A stretch of 64,000 nt of DNA, taken from Pseudomonadota bacterium. Its GTDB lineage: Bacteria > Pseudomonadota > Gammaproteobacteria > Burkholderiales > Rhodocyclaceae. The stretch's first letter is position 1. The number at the start of each line of letters is the position of its first letter. Positions 48,379-57,738 of the stretch are shown piece after piece. A program made the translations under genes and the position numbers. The DNA is taken from contig JAGTRU010000009.1 of assembly GCA_018261905.1 (NCBI GenBank), positions 1 through 64,000 of the forward strand, read 5' to 3'. Below the pieces are notes generated by a model. It had not been told where the DNA came from. It saw only the letters and a program-made list of their open reading frames with translations, and did no database searches.

Positions 48379-49089
48379 ATGTTCACTACGACTTTTCTCC
48401 CGCCCGCCTTGTTGCGGGTTTCAACAGTAATCTACGCCCTGTTCCAGAAGTTCCTGATGCTCGCCGGCCTGGTTTTTGTCGCTGGCCTGATTGGTCTGCA
48501 AACCGGTAATTTCGGTTGGCTCGATGGCCTCAAGTCGGTATTGCCCTCGGCGAGCGCTTCGGTGGTTGCCGACGAGGTCGCCGCGGTTGACGACGAGGCT
48601 CCCGAGCTCCCGGCGGACGCTACCATCGCCTCGCTCAATCCACGAATGCGCGGCGCCCTGGACTATGTTTCCCGGCACTACCACGTGTCTACGGAAGCCC
48701 TGCAGCCGATTTTTGCCACTGCCCAGGCGACGGCTCACGAGTTGCGGCTCGATCCGCTGCTGATCATCGCGGTGATCGGCGTCGAGTCCGGCTTCAATCC
48801 CTTTTCGCAAAGCGTCATTGGCGCCCAGGGTTTGATGCAGGTGGTACCGCGTTTCCATCAGGATAAATTGATCGAAGTGGCCGATCAGGCCTCCTTTCTC
48901 GATCCGGTGACCAATGTCCTGGTCGGCGCCAAGGTCCTGAAAGAGTCGATCAACCGGTATGGCGGTCTGGAAGACGGTCTGCAGCAATTCGGCGGGGCCA
49001 TCAATGATCCGGAACGTCGCTATTCATCGAAGGTGCTGGCCGAAAAGCAACGTCTGGAACAGGCCGTGCTGCGCTTGCGGACGACCTGA
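48379..49089 (+). CDS. Lytic transglycosylase (SLT domain)
   Basis: 236 residues. N-terminal membrane anchor or signal at about 14-42, an acidic linker, then a soluble lytic transglycosylase domain with catalytic E136 in VIGVESGFNPFSQS and GAQGLMQVV. Cleaves peptidoglycan to 1,6-anhydromuropeptides in the periplasm. Ideal AAGGAGGT ribosome-binding site. Followed by a YiiX-like gene on the same strand. Confidence 0.9.
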   Translation: MFTTTFLPPALLRVSTVIYALFQKFLMLAGLVFVAGLIGLQTGNFGWLDGLKSVLPSASASVVADEVAAVDDEAPELPADATIASLNPRMRGALDYVSRHYHVSTEALQPIFATAQATAHELRLDPLLIIAVIGVESGFNPFSQSVIGAQGLMQVVPRFHQDKLIEVADQASFLDPVTNVLVGAKVLKESINRYGGLEDGLQQFGGAINDPERRYSSKVLAEKQRLEQAVLRLRTT

Positions 49090-49222
49090 GCGGCGATTTC
49101 GGAGGCGTGGCGGCGGGTCGCGCGACGCCTCCGGGATGGTCCGCCTCCGGGGTTCGGGCCGCCGATTTTCTCTGGTGACTATTTCAATGTAATATCGATG
49201 CCTCATTTTCAAGGGGGCGTCG

Positions 49223-50776
49223 ATGCGAAATATCCGTCTTGCGTTCGCCACGGCGGCGCTGCTTTCCACCTCGCTTGGGCCGCTTCTGCTGGCTGCCGAA
49301 TCCGGTCTTGCCAATGGTCGCACCTGGCTCGGCGAAAACGTCTGCGGCGCCGAGCGGCGCATGGTTTATGGCGAACCGGAGATGGCCCGGAAAATTGCCG
49401 CGTATCAGGGGCTGGCTGAAGAGACGCTGAGCCTGCGGGCGCGCGCCATCGATTTCCTTGAGGTGCTGAAAGCCAAGAATACCCAAGGCGAGGCACTTTC
49501 CGGGAGCGACCTGAAACGACTGAACCAGGGGGCGGCAGCCTTGCTTGATCAGCGTCAGGCCTTGTTGCGCATGGCCGCGGCCCATGAGTGCTGGCTCGAT
49601 GATGCGGTTCCCGGCGATGCCGTGGCGGCCGAGGTGCAGGCGGCCGGGATTGCCATGTCCCTGTCGGCGGCCCTGATGTTGTACGACAACTATTTGTCGG
49701 CGGTCGGTCTCTATCGGGCCAATCCCTTTCTGCGTCAGCACTTGAATAGCAAGGACAGTGGTTTTGCCATTCCGAGCGGCGAACTGAACCGGATTTCCCT
49801 CTCTTTCAATTCCGCCATCAATCGGGCGCGGGTCCGCCGGGGGCTGGACTGGTACGAGCAACACGGCCGCCGCCTGGCTGCGTCGCCGGTTGATGGCGAA
49901 CGTTATCTGGCCGCCTTGATCGAACAAAGCCCGTCCTACCAGATGGTGCGCCATGCCCGGCCGCTCGGTTACGTTGGCGGAGTGCTCGGGTTTTTCAGCA
50001 CCTTTTCGGTGGATACCCTGAATCAGTTGAAAAACGAAGGCGTGAACCTGTCCAGTCTGCTCTTCGGCAACGCAGCCGGACTCGTCGAGACGCGGCGCGG
50101 CAAGCTCGACGGCAAAGCGCTGGTCTTGGCCAAGCTGACGGGCACGGCTCAGGCCGGCGACGTGTTGCTGGAGAAGACCCCATTCCGTCTGACCGATGCC
50201 TTCATCCCCGGGCACTGGGGGCATGTCGCCGTCTGGGTCGGCACCGAGGCGGAATTGCGCCGCCTGGGCATCTGGGAACATCCGCTGGTTCGTCCGTATC
50301 AGGCCAATATCCGGGCCGGGCGCGGCGTCGTCGAGGCGCTGCGTTCGGGGGTCAAGATGAATACCCTGGAGCATTTCCTCAACGTTGACGACCTGGCCTT
50401 GCTACATCACGCCCAAATCAGCGATGAACAGCGGGCCGAGGTTATCCTGCAGGCCTTGCGCCAGGTCGGCAAGGCATACGATTTCAATTTCGATGTCGAA
50501 TCGACCGATCGTATTGTTTGTTCGGAGCTGGTCTATCACGCCTACGGCGATATTCGCTGGCCGACCGCCCGTCATCTCGGGCGCGTCACCATCAGTCCCG
50601 ATAACGTGGCCCGCGAAGCGATCGCTGAGGGGCCGTTCAGCATCGCCCTGCTTTACCACGACGGCCAGGAAGTGGTCGATGAGCCGCGCCGCTATCTGGC
50701 GGAACTGGTGCAGCCGACCGTCTTCAAAATGGCCGGCGGGAGAAGCAATGTCGAAGCGGCGCGGCGCGCCGACTGA
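49223..50776 (+). CDS. Secreted YiiX-like papain-fold hydrolase
   Basis: 517 residues. Signal peptide to about residue 24. N-terminal helical region of about 280 residues, then a permuted papain (YiiX/YebB, PF05708) domain with PGHWGHVAVWVG and catalytic Cys433 in RIVCSELVYHAYGDI. Likely periplasmic amidase or peptidase acting on lipids or peptidoglycan. Follows the lytic transglycosylase by 133 bases, suggesting cell-wall work. Confidence 0.82.
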   Translation: MRNIRLAFATAALLSTSLGPLLLAAESGLANGRTWLGENVCGAERRMVYGEPEMARKIAAYQGLAEETLSLRARAIDFLEVLKAKNTQGEALSGSDLKRLNQGAAALLDQRQALLRMAAAHECWLDDAVPGDAVAAEVQAAGIAMSLSAALMLYDNYLSAVGLYRANPFLRQHLNSKDSGFAIPSGELNRISLSFNSAINRARVRRGLDWYEQHGRRLAASPVDGERYLAALIEQSPSYQMVRHARPLGYVGGVLGFFSTFSVDTLNQLKNEGVNLSSLLFGNAAGLVETRRGKLDGKALVLAKLTGTAQAGDVLLEKTPFRLTDAFIPGHWGHVAVWVGTEAELRRLGIWEHPLVRPYQANIRAGRGVVEALRSGVKMNTLEHFLNVDDLALLHHAQISDEQRAEVILQALRQVGKAYDFNFDVESTDRIVCSELVYHAYGDIRWPTARHLGRVTISPDNVAREAIAEGPFSIALLYHDGQEVVDEPRRYLAELVQPTVFKMAGGRSNVEAARRAD

Positions 50777-50818
50777 AGACGGTTGGGGGGCATTCGGCGG
50801 CGCGCACCGGGGCGCCGC

Positions 50819-52285
50819 TCAGTACTTCCGTCGGAACTGGCTGATCAGCAGCAGAAGGCTCAGGCAAACCAGGAATGGGCGGTTGCCCCAGGTGCCATAG
50901 GGCGTCATGCCCCGATAGGCGCGTACCGAACCGTGCAGCACGCCGGTGGTAAAGGGCGCCAGTACGGCCTGCAGGCTGCCGTCGGCGGTGATGATTGCCG
51001 TCATCCCGGTATTGGTGGCGCGCAACATCGGGCGGCCGGTTTCGGCGGCGCGCATGCGGGCGATCTGCAAATGCTGCGGCTGGGCCAGCGAATGGCCGAA
51101 CCAGGCGGTGTTCGAGAGGTTGGCCAGAATCCCGGCCTGCGGCAGGGCGCCGATGATTTCCTCGCCGAAAACGTCTTCGTAGCAGATGTTGATCGCTACC
51201 TGGCGGCCGGCGACGGCCAGCGGCGGCTGCCCTTTCGGGCCGCGCGTGAAGGCCGACAGCGGGATGTGGGCGAGATCGAGAAACCATGAAAAACCGGGCG
51301 GGATGACTTCGCCGAACGGCACCAGATGCGTCTTGCTGTAGCTCTGCAGCGGGGAAGTGCCGAGGCTGATGGCGCTGTTCCAGTAGCGTTCGCCGTCGCC
51401 GCTCAGGGTGCCGGCGATGAGATCGCCGCCGCGGCTGCGTACGGTGTCTTTCAGCGCTTCGATATAGTCCGTCGGCAACTGGTCGAAAAAGGCCGGAAAT
51501 GCGGTTTCCGGCAGGATGGTCAGTTGCGCCGGGTGTTGGGCGACCAGGTCGAGGTAGAGTTCCAGGGTGTGGACGAAGGCGGCTGGCTCGAACTTCATTT
51601 CCTGTGGAATATTGCCCTGGACCAGGGCGACGCTGATCGGCTCGCCGTCCGGCGTCGTCCAGGCGATCTGGCGCAGGCCGAAGCCGGCGGCGGTAAGCCC
51701 GGCAAGAAAGACCAAGCCGAACCGCCAGCGCACGAGCAGGGCGCCGCTCAAGGCGACCAGCAGACTCAGGCCATGCACGCCGAGCAGCGGCGCAAAGCCG
51801 GCCAGCGGGCTGGGCGGGGCTTGCGAGTAGCCGACGGCGAGCCAGGGGAAGCCGGTGAAGATCCAACTGCGCAGCCAGTCGGCGGCACTGATCAGAACGG
51901 CGAAGTAGAGGGCCTGGCGCCAAAATTCGGCGGGCTGCCAGCGCTTGAACAGCGCCCCGGCGAGCATCGGAAAGAGCGCCATGACGGCGCAGAACAGGAA
52001 GGCGGCAAGGCCGGCCAGCCACCACGGCATGCCGCCGAAGACGGAGAGGCTGACATAGACCCAGGAAACGCCGGTGAGGAAGAAGCCGAGGCCGAAAGCC
52101 AGGCCGGCGAGTGCTGCCTGGCGGGTGGTGCTGGCGGCGCGCAGCAACTGGAAGAAACCGAGCCAGACCAGCGGCGCCAGCCAGTACAGTTCAAACGGCG
52201 CAAAGCACCACACGCCGCCGGCGCCGATGGCGGCGCCGGCGGCGTAACGGGCGGCCGGGGAACTAGCCAGTAAAGTCTTCCGCAC
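50819..52285 (-). CDS. lnt: Apolipoprotein N-acyltransferase
   Basis: Adds the third acyl chain to lipoproteins in the inner membrane. 488 residues: about six to seven N-terminal membrane segments, then a nitrilase-fold domain with catalytic Glu in TILPETAFPAF, Lys in YSKTHLVPFGE and Cys in INICYEDVFG. Start GTG 52283-52285, overlapping corC by 23 bases; the frame continues far upstream only as a shadow of corC. Confidence 0.94.
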   Translation of the reverse strand: MRKTLLASSPAARYAAGAAIGAGGVWCFAPFELYWLAPLVWLGFFQLLRAASTTRQAALAGLAFGLGFFLTGVSWVYVSLSVFGGMPWWLAGLAAFLFCAVMALFPMLAGALFKRWQPAEFWRQALYFAVLISAADWLRSWIFTGFPWLAVGYSQAPPSPLAGFAPLLGVHGLSLLVALSGALLVRWRFGLVFLAGLTAAGFGLRQIAWTTPDGEPISVALVQGNIPQEMKFEPAAFVHTLELYLDLVAQHPAQLTILPETAFPAFFDQLPTDYIEALKDTVRSRGGDLIAGTLSGDGERYWNSAISLGTSPLQSYSKTHLVPFGEVIPPGFSWFLDLAHIPLSAFTRGPKGQPPLAVAGRQVAINICYEDVFGEEIIGALPQAGILANLSNTAWFGHSLAQPQHLQIARMRAAETGRPMLRATNTGMTAIITADGSLQAVLAPFTTGVLHGSVRAYRGMTPYGTWGNRPFLVCLSLLLLISQFRRKY

Positions 52286-53114
52286 CGGCTTCGGGTTTGG
52301 GTTGCGGGGAGATAAGCAGGGTATACAGCCGGCGACTGTCGGCGCGTAGAACCTGGAAACGGACGCCGTCGATGTCCATGACTTCGTTGCGCTTGGGCAC
52401 CCGGCCGAGGTGGCGCAGGACCAGGCCGCCGACGGTGTCGAACTCGTCGTCGGAGAACTTGGTGCTGAAGGCCGCGTTGAAGTCTTCGATCTCGGTGCGC
52501 GCCTTGACGCGGTAGCGACCGGTCGAATCGAGGCGGATGTTGTCGTGGGCTTCGTCGAAGTCGTATTCGTCCTCGATGTCGCCGACGATCTGTTCGAGCA
52601 CGTCCTCGATGGTGACCAGACCGGCGACGCCGCCGTATTCGTTGACGACGATGGCCATGTGGTTGCGCGAGACGCGGAATTCGCGGAGCAGCACGTTGAG
52701 GCGTTTCGATTCCGGGATGAAGACGGCCGGCCGCAGCCAGTCGCGCAGGTCGAAGCTGGCTTCGGTCTGGATGCGCAGCAGGTCCTTGGCGAGCAGGATG
52801 CCGAGCACCTTGTCGCGGTCGCCGTCGACCACCGGGAAACGCGAGTGGGCGGCGTCGATGACGGTGGCGACGATTTCATTGATCGGGTCGTCGACGTCGA
52901 TGACGTCCATCTGGGCGCGCGGCACCATGACGTCGGTGACGCGGGTTTCGGAGACGGCCAGGGCGCCTTCGATGATGGTCAGCGCATCGGCGTCCATCAG
53001 GTTGCGCTCGTAGGCGCCATGCAGGATTTCTAGTAGCTGCTCGCGGTCTTCGGGTTCGCGCAGGAGCAGGGAAGTCAGTCGTTCGATGAAACTGGGTTTA
53101 CTGTCACTGTCCAT
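52263..53114 (-). CDS. corC: CorC/YbeX family CBS-pair protein
   Basis: 283 residues: two CBS domains (VMVPRAQMDVI, LLAKDLLR, VVNEYGGVAGLVTIEDVLE) and a C-terminal CorC_HlyC domain. Linked to magnesium/cobalt handling and ribosome quality. In the miaB-phoH-ybeY-corC-lnt order. Confidence 0.93.
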   Translation of the reverse strand: MDSDSKPSFIERLTSLLLREPEDREQLLEILHGAYERNLMDADALTIIEGALAVSETRVTDVMVPRAQMDVIDVDDPINEIVATVIDAAHSRFPVVDGDRDKVLGILLAKDLLRIQTEASFDLRDWLRPAVFIPESKRLNVLLREFRVSRNHMAIVVNEYGGVAGLVTIEDVLEQIVGDIEDEYDFDEAHDNIRLDSTGRYRVKARTEIEDFNAAFSTKFSDDEFDTVGGLVLRHLGRVPKRNEVMDIDGVRFQVLRADSRRLYTLLISPQPKPEAGAEDFTG

Positions 53115-53119
53115 GATGT

Positions 53120-53569
53120 TTATGCCGCATAGGGGTCGGGGTAACCCAGCGCGGCGAGAATCTCCCTTTCTTCGTTTTCCATGGCTTCAGCATCATCGTC
53201 GTTGTCATGATCCCAGCCTTGCAAATGCAGCATACCATGCACCGTCAGGTGCGCGTAATGGGCGGCCGGCGCCTTGTTCTGTTCGGCCGCTTCGTTGGCC
53301 ACGACGCTCGGGCAGATGACCAGGTCGCCGCTGACGACGGGTTCCGTGTCGTAAGGAAAGGACAGCACGTTGGTCGCGTAGTCCTTGCCGCGGTATTCCT
53401 TGTTCAGTGACCGGCCTTCGTCGGCATCGACCAGCCGGATCGTCACTTCGCCACCGCCGACCAGCGCGGCGCGAGCCCAGCGCACGAAATCCGCCCGCAA
53501 GGGTAAGCCCTCACGGTTACAGACATATTGCACGGAGAGGTTAAGGCGTTTGCTTGGTTTTGGATTCAT
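53120..53569 (-). CDS. ybeY: Endoribonuclease YbeY
   Basis: 149 residues. Zinc site [11 protein letters not shown] (H-x3-H-x5-H) is intact. Matures 16S rRNA 3' ends and removes defective ribosomes. ATG 53567-53569, overlapping phoH by 29 bases; a longer frame was rejected. Confidence 0.95.
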   Translation of the reverse strand: MNPKPSKRLNLSVQYVCNREGLPLRADFVRWARAALVGGGEVTIRLVDADEGRSLNKEYRGKDYATNVLSFPYDTEPVVSGDLVICPSVVANEAAEQNKAPAAHYAHLTVHGMLHLQGWDHDNDDDAEAMENEEREILAALGYPDPYAA

Positions 53570-54536
53570 AGGCGGCAACGATGCGGGCGACCAGCGGGTG
53601 GCGCACGACATCTTCCTTTTGAAATTCGGTAAAGGCCAGGCCGCGGACATCTTTCAGGATATCGCGCGCTTCGCGCAGGCCGCTCTTGTGCCCCTTGGGC
53701 AGATCGACCTGGGTCAGGTCGCCGGTGACCACGGCTTTGGCGCCGATGCCGATGCGGGTCAGGAACATCTTCATCTGTTCCGGCGTGGTGTTCTGCGCTT
53801 CGTCGAGGATGATGAAGGCATGGTTCAGTGTGCGGCCGCGCATGAAGGCGAGCGGCGCGATTTCGATGGCGCGCTTTTCGTAGAGCTTGGCGACGCGGTC
53901 GGCGCCCATCAGATCGTACAGGGCGTCGTACAGCGGGCGCAGGTAAGGGTCGATCTTCTGCGTCAGGTCGCCGGGCAGGAAGCCCAGGCGTTCGCCGGCT
54001 TCGACGGCCGGCCGGGTCAGGATGATGCGTTCGACCAGGTCGCGCTCGAAGGCGTCGACGGCGGAAGCGACCGCGAGATAGGTCTTGCCGGTGCCGGCCG
54101 GGCCGATGCCGAAGGTGATGTCGTGTTCCTGGATCGCCTTCAGGTAGGCGACCTGGCGCGGCGTGCGGCCGTGCAGGTCGGTCTTGCGGGTGACCAGTTG
54201 CGGGCCATCGGTGATGCCACCCGGCGAGATGCGACGCACCGGGGCGTTGGTCAGTTCGATCAAGCCGAGCTGGATTTCATCGACCGACAGCGACTGGTGC
54301 GCCATACCGTAGAAGTGGCGGATGGCATCGGCCGTCAACTGGGCCTTTTCGCCCAGGATGGAGAAACGCTCGTTGCGCCGTCGAATGATGACGTCGAAAG
54401 CGGTCTCGATCTGCCGGATGTTTTCGTCGAGCGGGCCGCACAGGTTGGCGAGCAAACTGTTGTCGACCGGCGCCAGCGCCAGTTCGACCGGCTTGCTCTT
54501 CGGTGCGCTCTTAGTCTTCGCGGATGACAATTTCAC
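53541..54536 (-). CDS. phoH: PhoH-like ATPase (YbeZ)
   Basis: 331 residues. Walker [15 protein letters not shown], Walker [13 protein letters not shown] and the GDLTQVDLP segment. Partner of YbeY in RNA processing. GTG start 54534-54536 overlapping miaB by 26 bases; no ATG gives the usual N-terminus. Confidence 0.93.
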   Translation of the reverse strand: MKLSSAKTKSAPKSKPVELALAPVDNSLLANLCGPLDENIRQIETAFDVIIRRRNERFSILGEKAQLTADAIRHFYGMAHQSLSVDEIQLGLIELTNAPVRRISPGGITDGPQLVTRKTDLHGRTPRQVAYLKAIQEHDITFGIGPAGTGKTYLAVASAVDAFERDLVERIILTRPAVEAGERLGFLPGDLTQKIDPYLRPLYDALYDLMGADRVAKLYEKRAIEIAPLAFMRGRTLNHAFIILDEAQNTTPEQMKMFLTRIGIGAKAVVTGDLTQVDLPKGHKSGLREARDILKDVRGLAFTEFQKEDVVRHPLVARIVAAYESKTKQTP

Positions 54537-55848
54537 CCCTCAGGCTGTGCGGCAGGGCACTGGTGATGCGAACCTCGACAAAGGTGTTGATCAGGCGCGG
54601 ATTGCCGACAAAATTGACGATACGGTTGTTGTCGGTGCGCCCGGCGAGTTCGTGCACATCTTTCTTGGAAGTGCCTTCGACCAGCACGCGCTGGACGCTG
54701 TCGACCATCGCCTGGCTGATCACCTGGGCCTGTTCGTCAATGCGTTTCTGCAGGCGGGAGAGGCGGGCCGACTTGACGGCGGCGGGTGTCGAGTCTTCCA
54801 TCTCGACGGCCGGTGTGCCGGGGCGCGGGCTGTAAACAAAGGAGAAGGAGTTGTCGAAACCGATCTCGTCGATCAGTTTCATGGTCTTTTCGAAATCCTC
54901 GTCGGTCTCGCCGGGGAAGCCGACAATGAAGTCCGACGACAGCGAAATGTCCGGCCGGGCGGCCCGTAGCTTGCGGATGATCGACTTGTACTCAACGCTC
55001 ATGTAGCCGCGCTTCATCGCCGCCAACACACGGTCGGAGCCCGACTGCACCGGCAGATGTAATTGTGAAACCAGCTTCGGTACGGTGCGATAGGTCTCGA
55101 TCAGGCGGTCGCTCATCTCGCGTGGATGCGAGGTGGTGTAGCGGATGCGCTCAATCCCCGGCACTTCGGCGATGTATTCGATCAACAGCGCCAGATCGGC
55201 CTTTTCCTCGCTATCTTCCATGGCGCCGCGATAGGCATTGACGTTCTGGCCGAGCAAGGTGACTTCGCCGACCCCATTGGCGGCCAGTCCGGCGACCTCG
55301 GTCAGGACGTCATTGAATGGCCGCGACACTTCGCCGCCCCGCGTGTAGGGCACGATGCAGAAGGTGCAGAACTTCGAACAGCCTTCCATGATCGAGACGA
55401 AGGCCGAGGCGCCCTTGACTTCGGCCGGCGGCATGGCGTCGAACTTTTCGATTTCCGGGAAGGAGACATCGACCGCCGCCCTGCCCTTCGCCTTGCGTTC
55501 GGCGATCAGTTGCGGCAAGCGGTGCAAGGTCTGCGGCCCGAAGACGATATCGACGTAGGGCGCGCGGGCGACAATCGCCTCGCCCTCCTGGCTGGCGACG
55601 CAGCCGCCAACGCCGATCATCAGGTTCGGATTCAATTGCTTCAGGTGGCGGACCCGGCCCAGGTCGTGGAACACCTTCTCCTGCGCTTTCTCGCGCACCG
55701 AGCAGGTGTTGAAGAGGATGATGTCGGCGTCTTCCGGCTTGTCGGTGCGGACGATCGTTTCGGAAGCGTTGAGCACGTCGACCATCTTGTCCGAGTCGTA
55801 CTCATTCATCTGGCACCCGAAAGTGCGGATGAACAGTTTCTTTACCAT
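54511..55848 (-). CDS. miaB: tRNA-2-methylthio-N6-dimethylallyladenosine synthase MiaB
   Basis: Radical-SAM enzyme that methylthiolates A37 of tRNAs. 445 residues: N-terminal cluster Cys in [11 protein letters not shown] and [16 protein letters not shown], radical [11 protein letters not shown] (C-x3-C-x2-C) and TRAM tail. Start ATG 55846-55848; the frame opens six codons earlier at a TTG. First gene of the miaB-lnt operon. Confidence 0.96.
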   Translation of the reverse strand: MVKKLFIRTFGCQMNEYDSDKMVDVLNASETIVRTDKPEDADIILFNTCSVREKAQEKVFHDLGRVRHLKQLNPNLMIGVGGCVASQEGEAIVARAPYVDIVFGPQTLHRLPQLIAERKAKGRAAVDVSFPEIEKFDAMPPAEVKGASAFVSIMEGCSKFCTFCIVPYTRGGEVSRPFNDVLTEVAGLAANGVGEVTLLGQNVNAYRGAMEDSEEKADLALLIEYIAEVPGIERIRYTTSHPREMSDRLIETYRTVPKLVSQLHLPVQSGSDRVLAAMKRGYMSVEYKSIIRKLRAARPDISLSSDFIVGFPGETDEDFEKTMKLIDEIGFDNSFSFVYSPRPGTPAVEMEDSTPAAVKSARLSRLQKRIDEQAQVISQAMVDSVQRVLVEGTSKKDVHELAGRTDNNRIVNFVGNPRLINTFVEVRITSALPHSLRGEIVIRED

Positions 55849-55911
55849 GGATAAACTACTTTGCAATCAGGGGTTGCCGGCGCCACAACGGGGCGGCCCG
55901 GAAAGGTGGCC

Positions 55912-55917
55912 ATTATA
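55912..55917 (-). promoter_or_regulatory. -10 element of the miaB operon promoter
   Basis: Perfect TATAAT on the minus strand, leader about 60 bases. A poor -35 overlaps the tRNA promoter's -35 on the other strand. Confidence 0.5.
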
Positions 55918-55933
55918 ACCGAGCGCAAATTCC

Positions 55934-55963
55934 TTGACCGGAGAAACCCCGGCAAACTATAAT
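55934..55963 (+). promoter_or_regulatory. tRNA promoter
   Basis: TTGACC (55934-55939), 18 bases, TATAAT (55958-55963), then a GC-rich discriminator CCGCGCCC, the form expected for growth-rate/stringent control. tRNA begins 16 bases after the -10. Confidence 0.8.
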
Positions 55964-55979
55964 CCGCGCCCTCAAGCGT

Positions 55980-56056
55980 GGTGATGTAGCTCAGTTGGTT
56001 AGAGCGGTGGATTCATAACCCACAGGTCGGCAGTTCAATTCTGCCCATCACCACCA
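55980..56056 (+). tRNA. tRNA with CAT anticodon (tRNA-Met)
   Basis: 77 bases with CCA encoded. Acceptor stem GGTGATG/CATCACC, D-arm TAGCTCAGTTGGTTAGAGC, anticodon CAT at 56014-56016 in TTCATAA, T-arm CGGCAGTTCAATTCTGCC. The first D-stem and the standard G-C closing pair in acceptor argue for elongator Met rather than initiator; tRNA-Ile with lysidine-modified CAT cannot be excluded. Confidence 0.93.
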
Positions 56057-56069
56057 TAGATTCAAGCGA

Positions 56070-56098
56070 AAGCCCAACCCTCACCGGTTGGGCTTTTT
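56070..56098 (+). terminator. Terminator of tRNA gene
   Basis: AAGCCCAACC (56070-56079) and GGTTGGGCTT (56086-56095) form a perfect 10-bp stem with a 6-base loop and five T at the end of the stem. Confidence 0.92.
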
Positions 56099-56227
56099 GC
56101 TGTTGGCTGTGTTCGTGCCGGAAAGACGAGTGGATAAGGCGGCTTACATACTGTTAAAGTTTGTATGGTCTGTGCGAACAGGCCGCTTACCTCCTGTCTT
56201 GTCATCTCTTCTCTGCAAAGGTGTGTC

Positions 56228-56767
56228 TTGAAACCTTGTACCTATCGCCTGCGGGCCTGCATTGTTGCGCTTTCCCTGGTTCCCGCCGTGGCTTCTGCCG
56301 AGGGCGGTTACAACACGGTTAGCGATGTCCTGGCGCTGGGTTTGCCGGTTGTTGCCGCTGGTATTTCTGTTGCCAGGGATGATGCCTCCGGTTTTTTTCA
56401 GTTGGCCAAGTCGGAAGCCTTGACTCTGGCGACGACCGAAATTCTCAAACGAACGACGCACGAAACCCGTCCCAATGGCCGGGATGACAAGAGCTTCCCC
56501 TCCGGTCATACGGCGGTGGCGTTTGCAGCGGCTCAGTACCTGCAGATGAAGGGAGGCTGGGAGTACGGCATTCCCGCCTATCTGGCGGCCTCGGCCGTGG
56601 GTTATGCCCGGGTGCGGGCCGACGAGCATTACTGGCATGACGTCCTGGCCGGTGCTGCGCTCGGTATCGCTTCCAGTTACTATTTCACCGATAGTCGCGA
56701 GCAGACGAAATTCAGCGTCATGTTCGGCCCCCATGCGGTCTTTGCCCAAATTTCCTCCAAGTGGTAA
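56228..56767 (+). CDS. Periplasmic PAP2-family phosphatase
   Basis: 179 residues from TTG 56228 (AAGG upstream); ATG 56165 would give an overlong pre-signal region. Signal peptide ending VASA-EGG. All acid-phosphatase motifs: KRTTHETRPNG, SFPSGHT and ARVRADEHYWHDVLAG. Apart from the signal peptide there is little membrane character, so it is a soluble or peripheral periplasmic phosphatase. The DgkA gene follows 38 bases later. Confidence 0.85.
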   Translation: MKPCTYRLRACIVALSLVPAVASAEGGYNTVSDVLALGLPVVAAGISVARDDASGFFQLAKSEALTLATTEILKRTTHETRPNGRDDKSFPSGHTAVAFAAAQYLQMKGGWEYGIPAYLAASAVGYARVRADEHYWHDVLAGAALGIASSYYFTDSREQTKFSVMFGPHAVFAQISSKW

Positions 56768-56804
56768 TGGCGCCGCGGCATGGTTGACGAGGGCTGAGTA
56801 GGAG

Positions 56805-57179
56805 ATGTCTCTTTCCCTGTATTTGCGAGCTCGCCGGGCCAGTGTCGGCTATGCGATGAATGGGATTCGTCTGCTGGTCGCGACCCAGGCGCATGCCCGG
56901 CTACATATTGCGGCAGCGGCGCTCGTTGTCCTTGTCGCCTGGGCCTTGAACGTTTCGCCACTGGAATGGTGTGTTCTGCTGTTGGCCGTTGCCTTGGTTT
57001 GGGTCAGTGAAGCGATCAATACGGCACTTGAACTGCTGGTTGATCTGGTTTCCCCGGATTTTCATCGGCTGGCCGGTCAGGCCAAGGATGTCGCGGCGGC
57101 TGCAGTTTTGTTGGCGGCGTGCCTGGCCGCGGCGATTGGCGGCATTGTTCTGGTGCCCAAATTGGCCGGGCTGTTCTAG
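56805..57179 (+). CDS. Diacylglycerol/undecaprenol kinase, second copy
   Basis: 124 residues, three membrane helices. WVSEAINTALELLVDLV holds the catalytic glutamates, and AGQAKDVAAAAV follows. Shorter N-terminus than the copy at 39303. Next to a PAP2 phosphatase: a kinase/phosphatase pair on a lipid carrier or diacylglycerol, by inference. GGAG just before ATG. Confidence 0.88.
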   Translation: MSLSLYLRARRASVGYAMNGIRLLVATQAHARLHIAAAALVVLVAWALNVSPLEWCVLLLAVALVWVSEAINTALELLVDLVSPDFHRLAGQAKDVAAAAVLLAACLAAAIGGIVLVPKLAGLF

Positions 57180-57225
57180 CTGCCCGCGGTCGACTGCGGG
57201 GCTGGCAGGTCAGGTGATCGGGGGG

Positions 57226-57597
57226 CTATTTCAAGGTGTCCCTGAGTTGTTGGTCGGTTTGCATGACATGCGATGACCACCAGTCGGTCAAAAATAAATG
57301 CAGCCTGCTCTTGTCCAGGAAGCCGACGCTGGCGGCGATCAAGAGGTCGGTGAGCTGGCTTTCATACGAGATGTGCTCGGCCTGGTGCTCACTGAGCAGG
57401 GCCGGATTGGTCTGCCGCAGTTGCTCCTCCTCGGTAGCGAAATGCTCGCGGGCATAAATCGCCAGATCGTTGAGAAGGTCGTGGAATTTTTCGCTGTTGG
57501 TGGCGCTGTCGTCTTGTAGCAACAGGCTCGCCTGCTCGCACAAGGCGTGCAGCTTCCGATGTTGGATATCCAGAATGCTGTTGCCGAGGCTGATCAT
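57226..57597 (-). CDS. Bacteriohemerythrin, second copy
   Basis: 123 residues: H13, H52/E56, H71/H75, H110 and D115 complete the diiron ligands. ATG 57595-57597 has GGAGAG at good spacing, preferred over GTG 57621. Transcribed after the response regulator gene (gap 141 bases); oxygen carrier or sensor. Confidence 0.92.
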   Translation of the reverse strand: MISLGNSILDIQHRKLHALCEQASLLLQDDSATNSEKFHDLLNDLAIYAREHFATEEEQLRQTNPALLSEHQAEHISYESQLTDLLIAASVGFLDKSRLHLFLTDWWSSHVMQTDQQLRDTLK

Positions 57598-57738
57598 CTG
57601 CTCTCCGTTCGTGTTCTTCACTACCTGTTCCTCGGCGTGTGCCGGCTCGATAGGGGCTGCTCTTGGCGTCCTCGTTGAGGGCTGGGCGGGTGGTCCATAT
57701 AAATGACTGGAGAGTTGCTAAGCAAGGGAATGGTTGGG

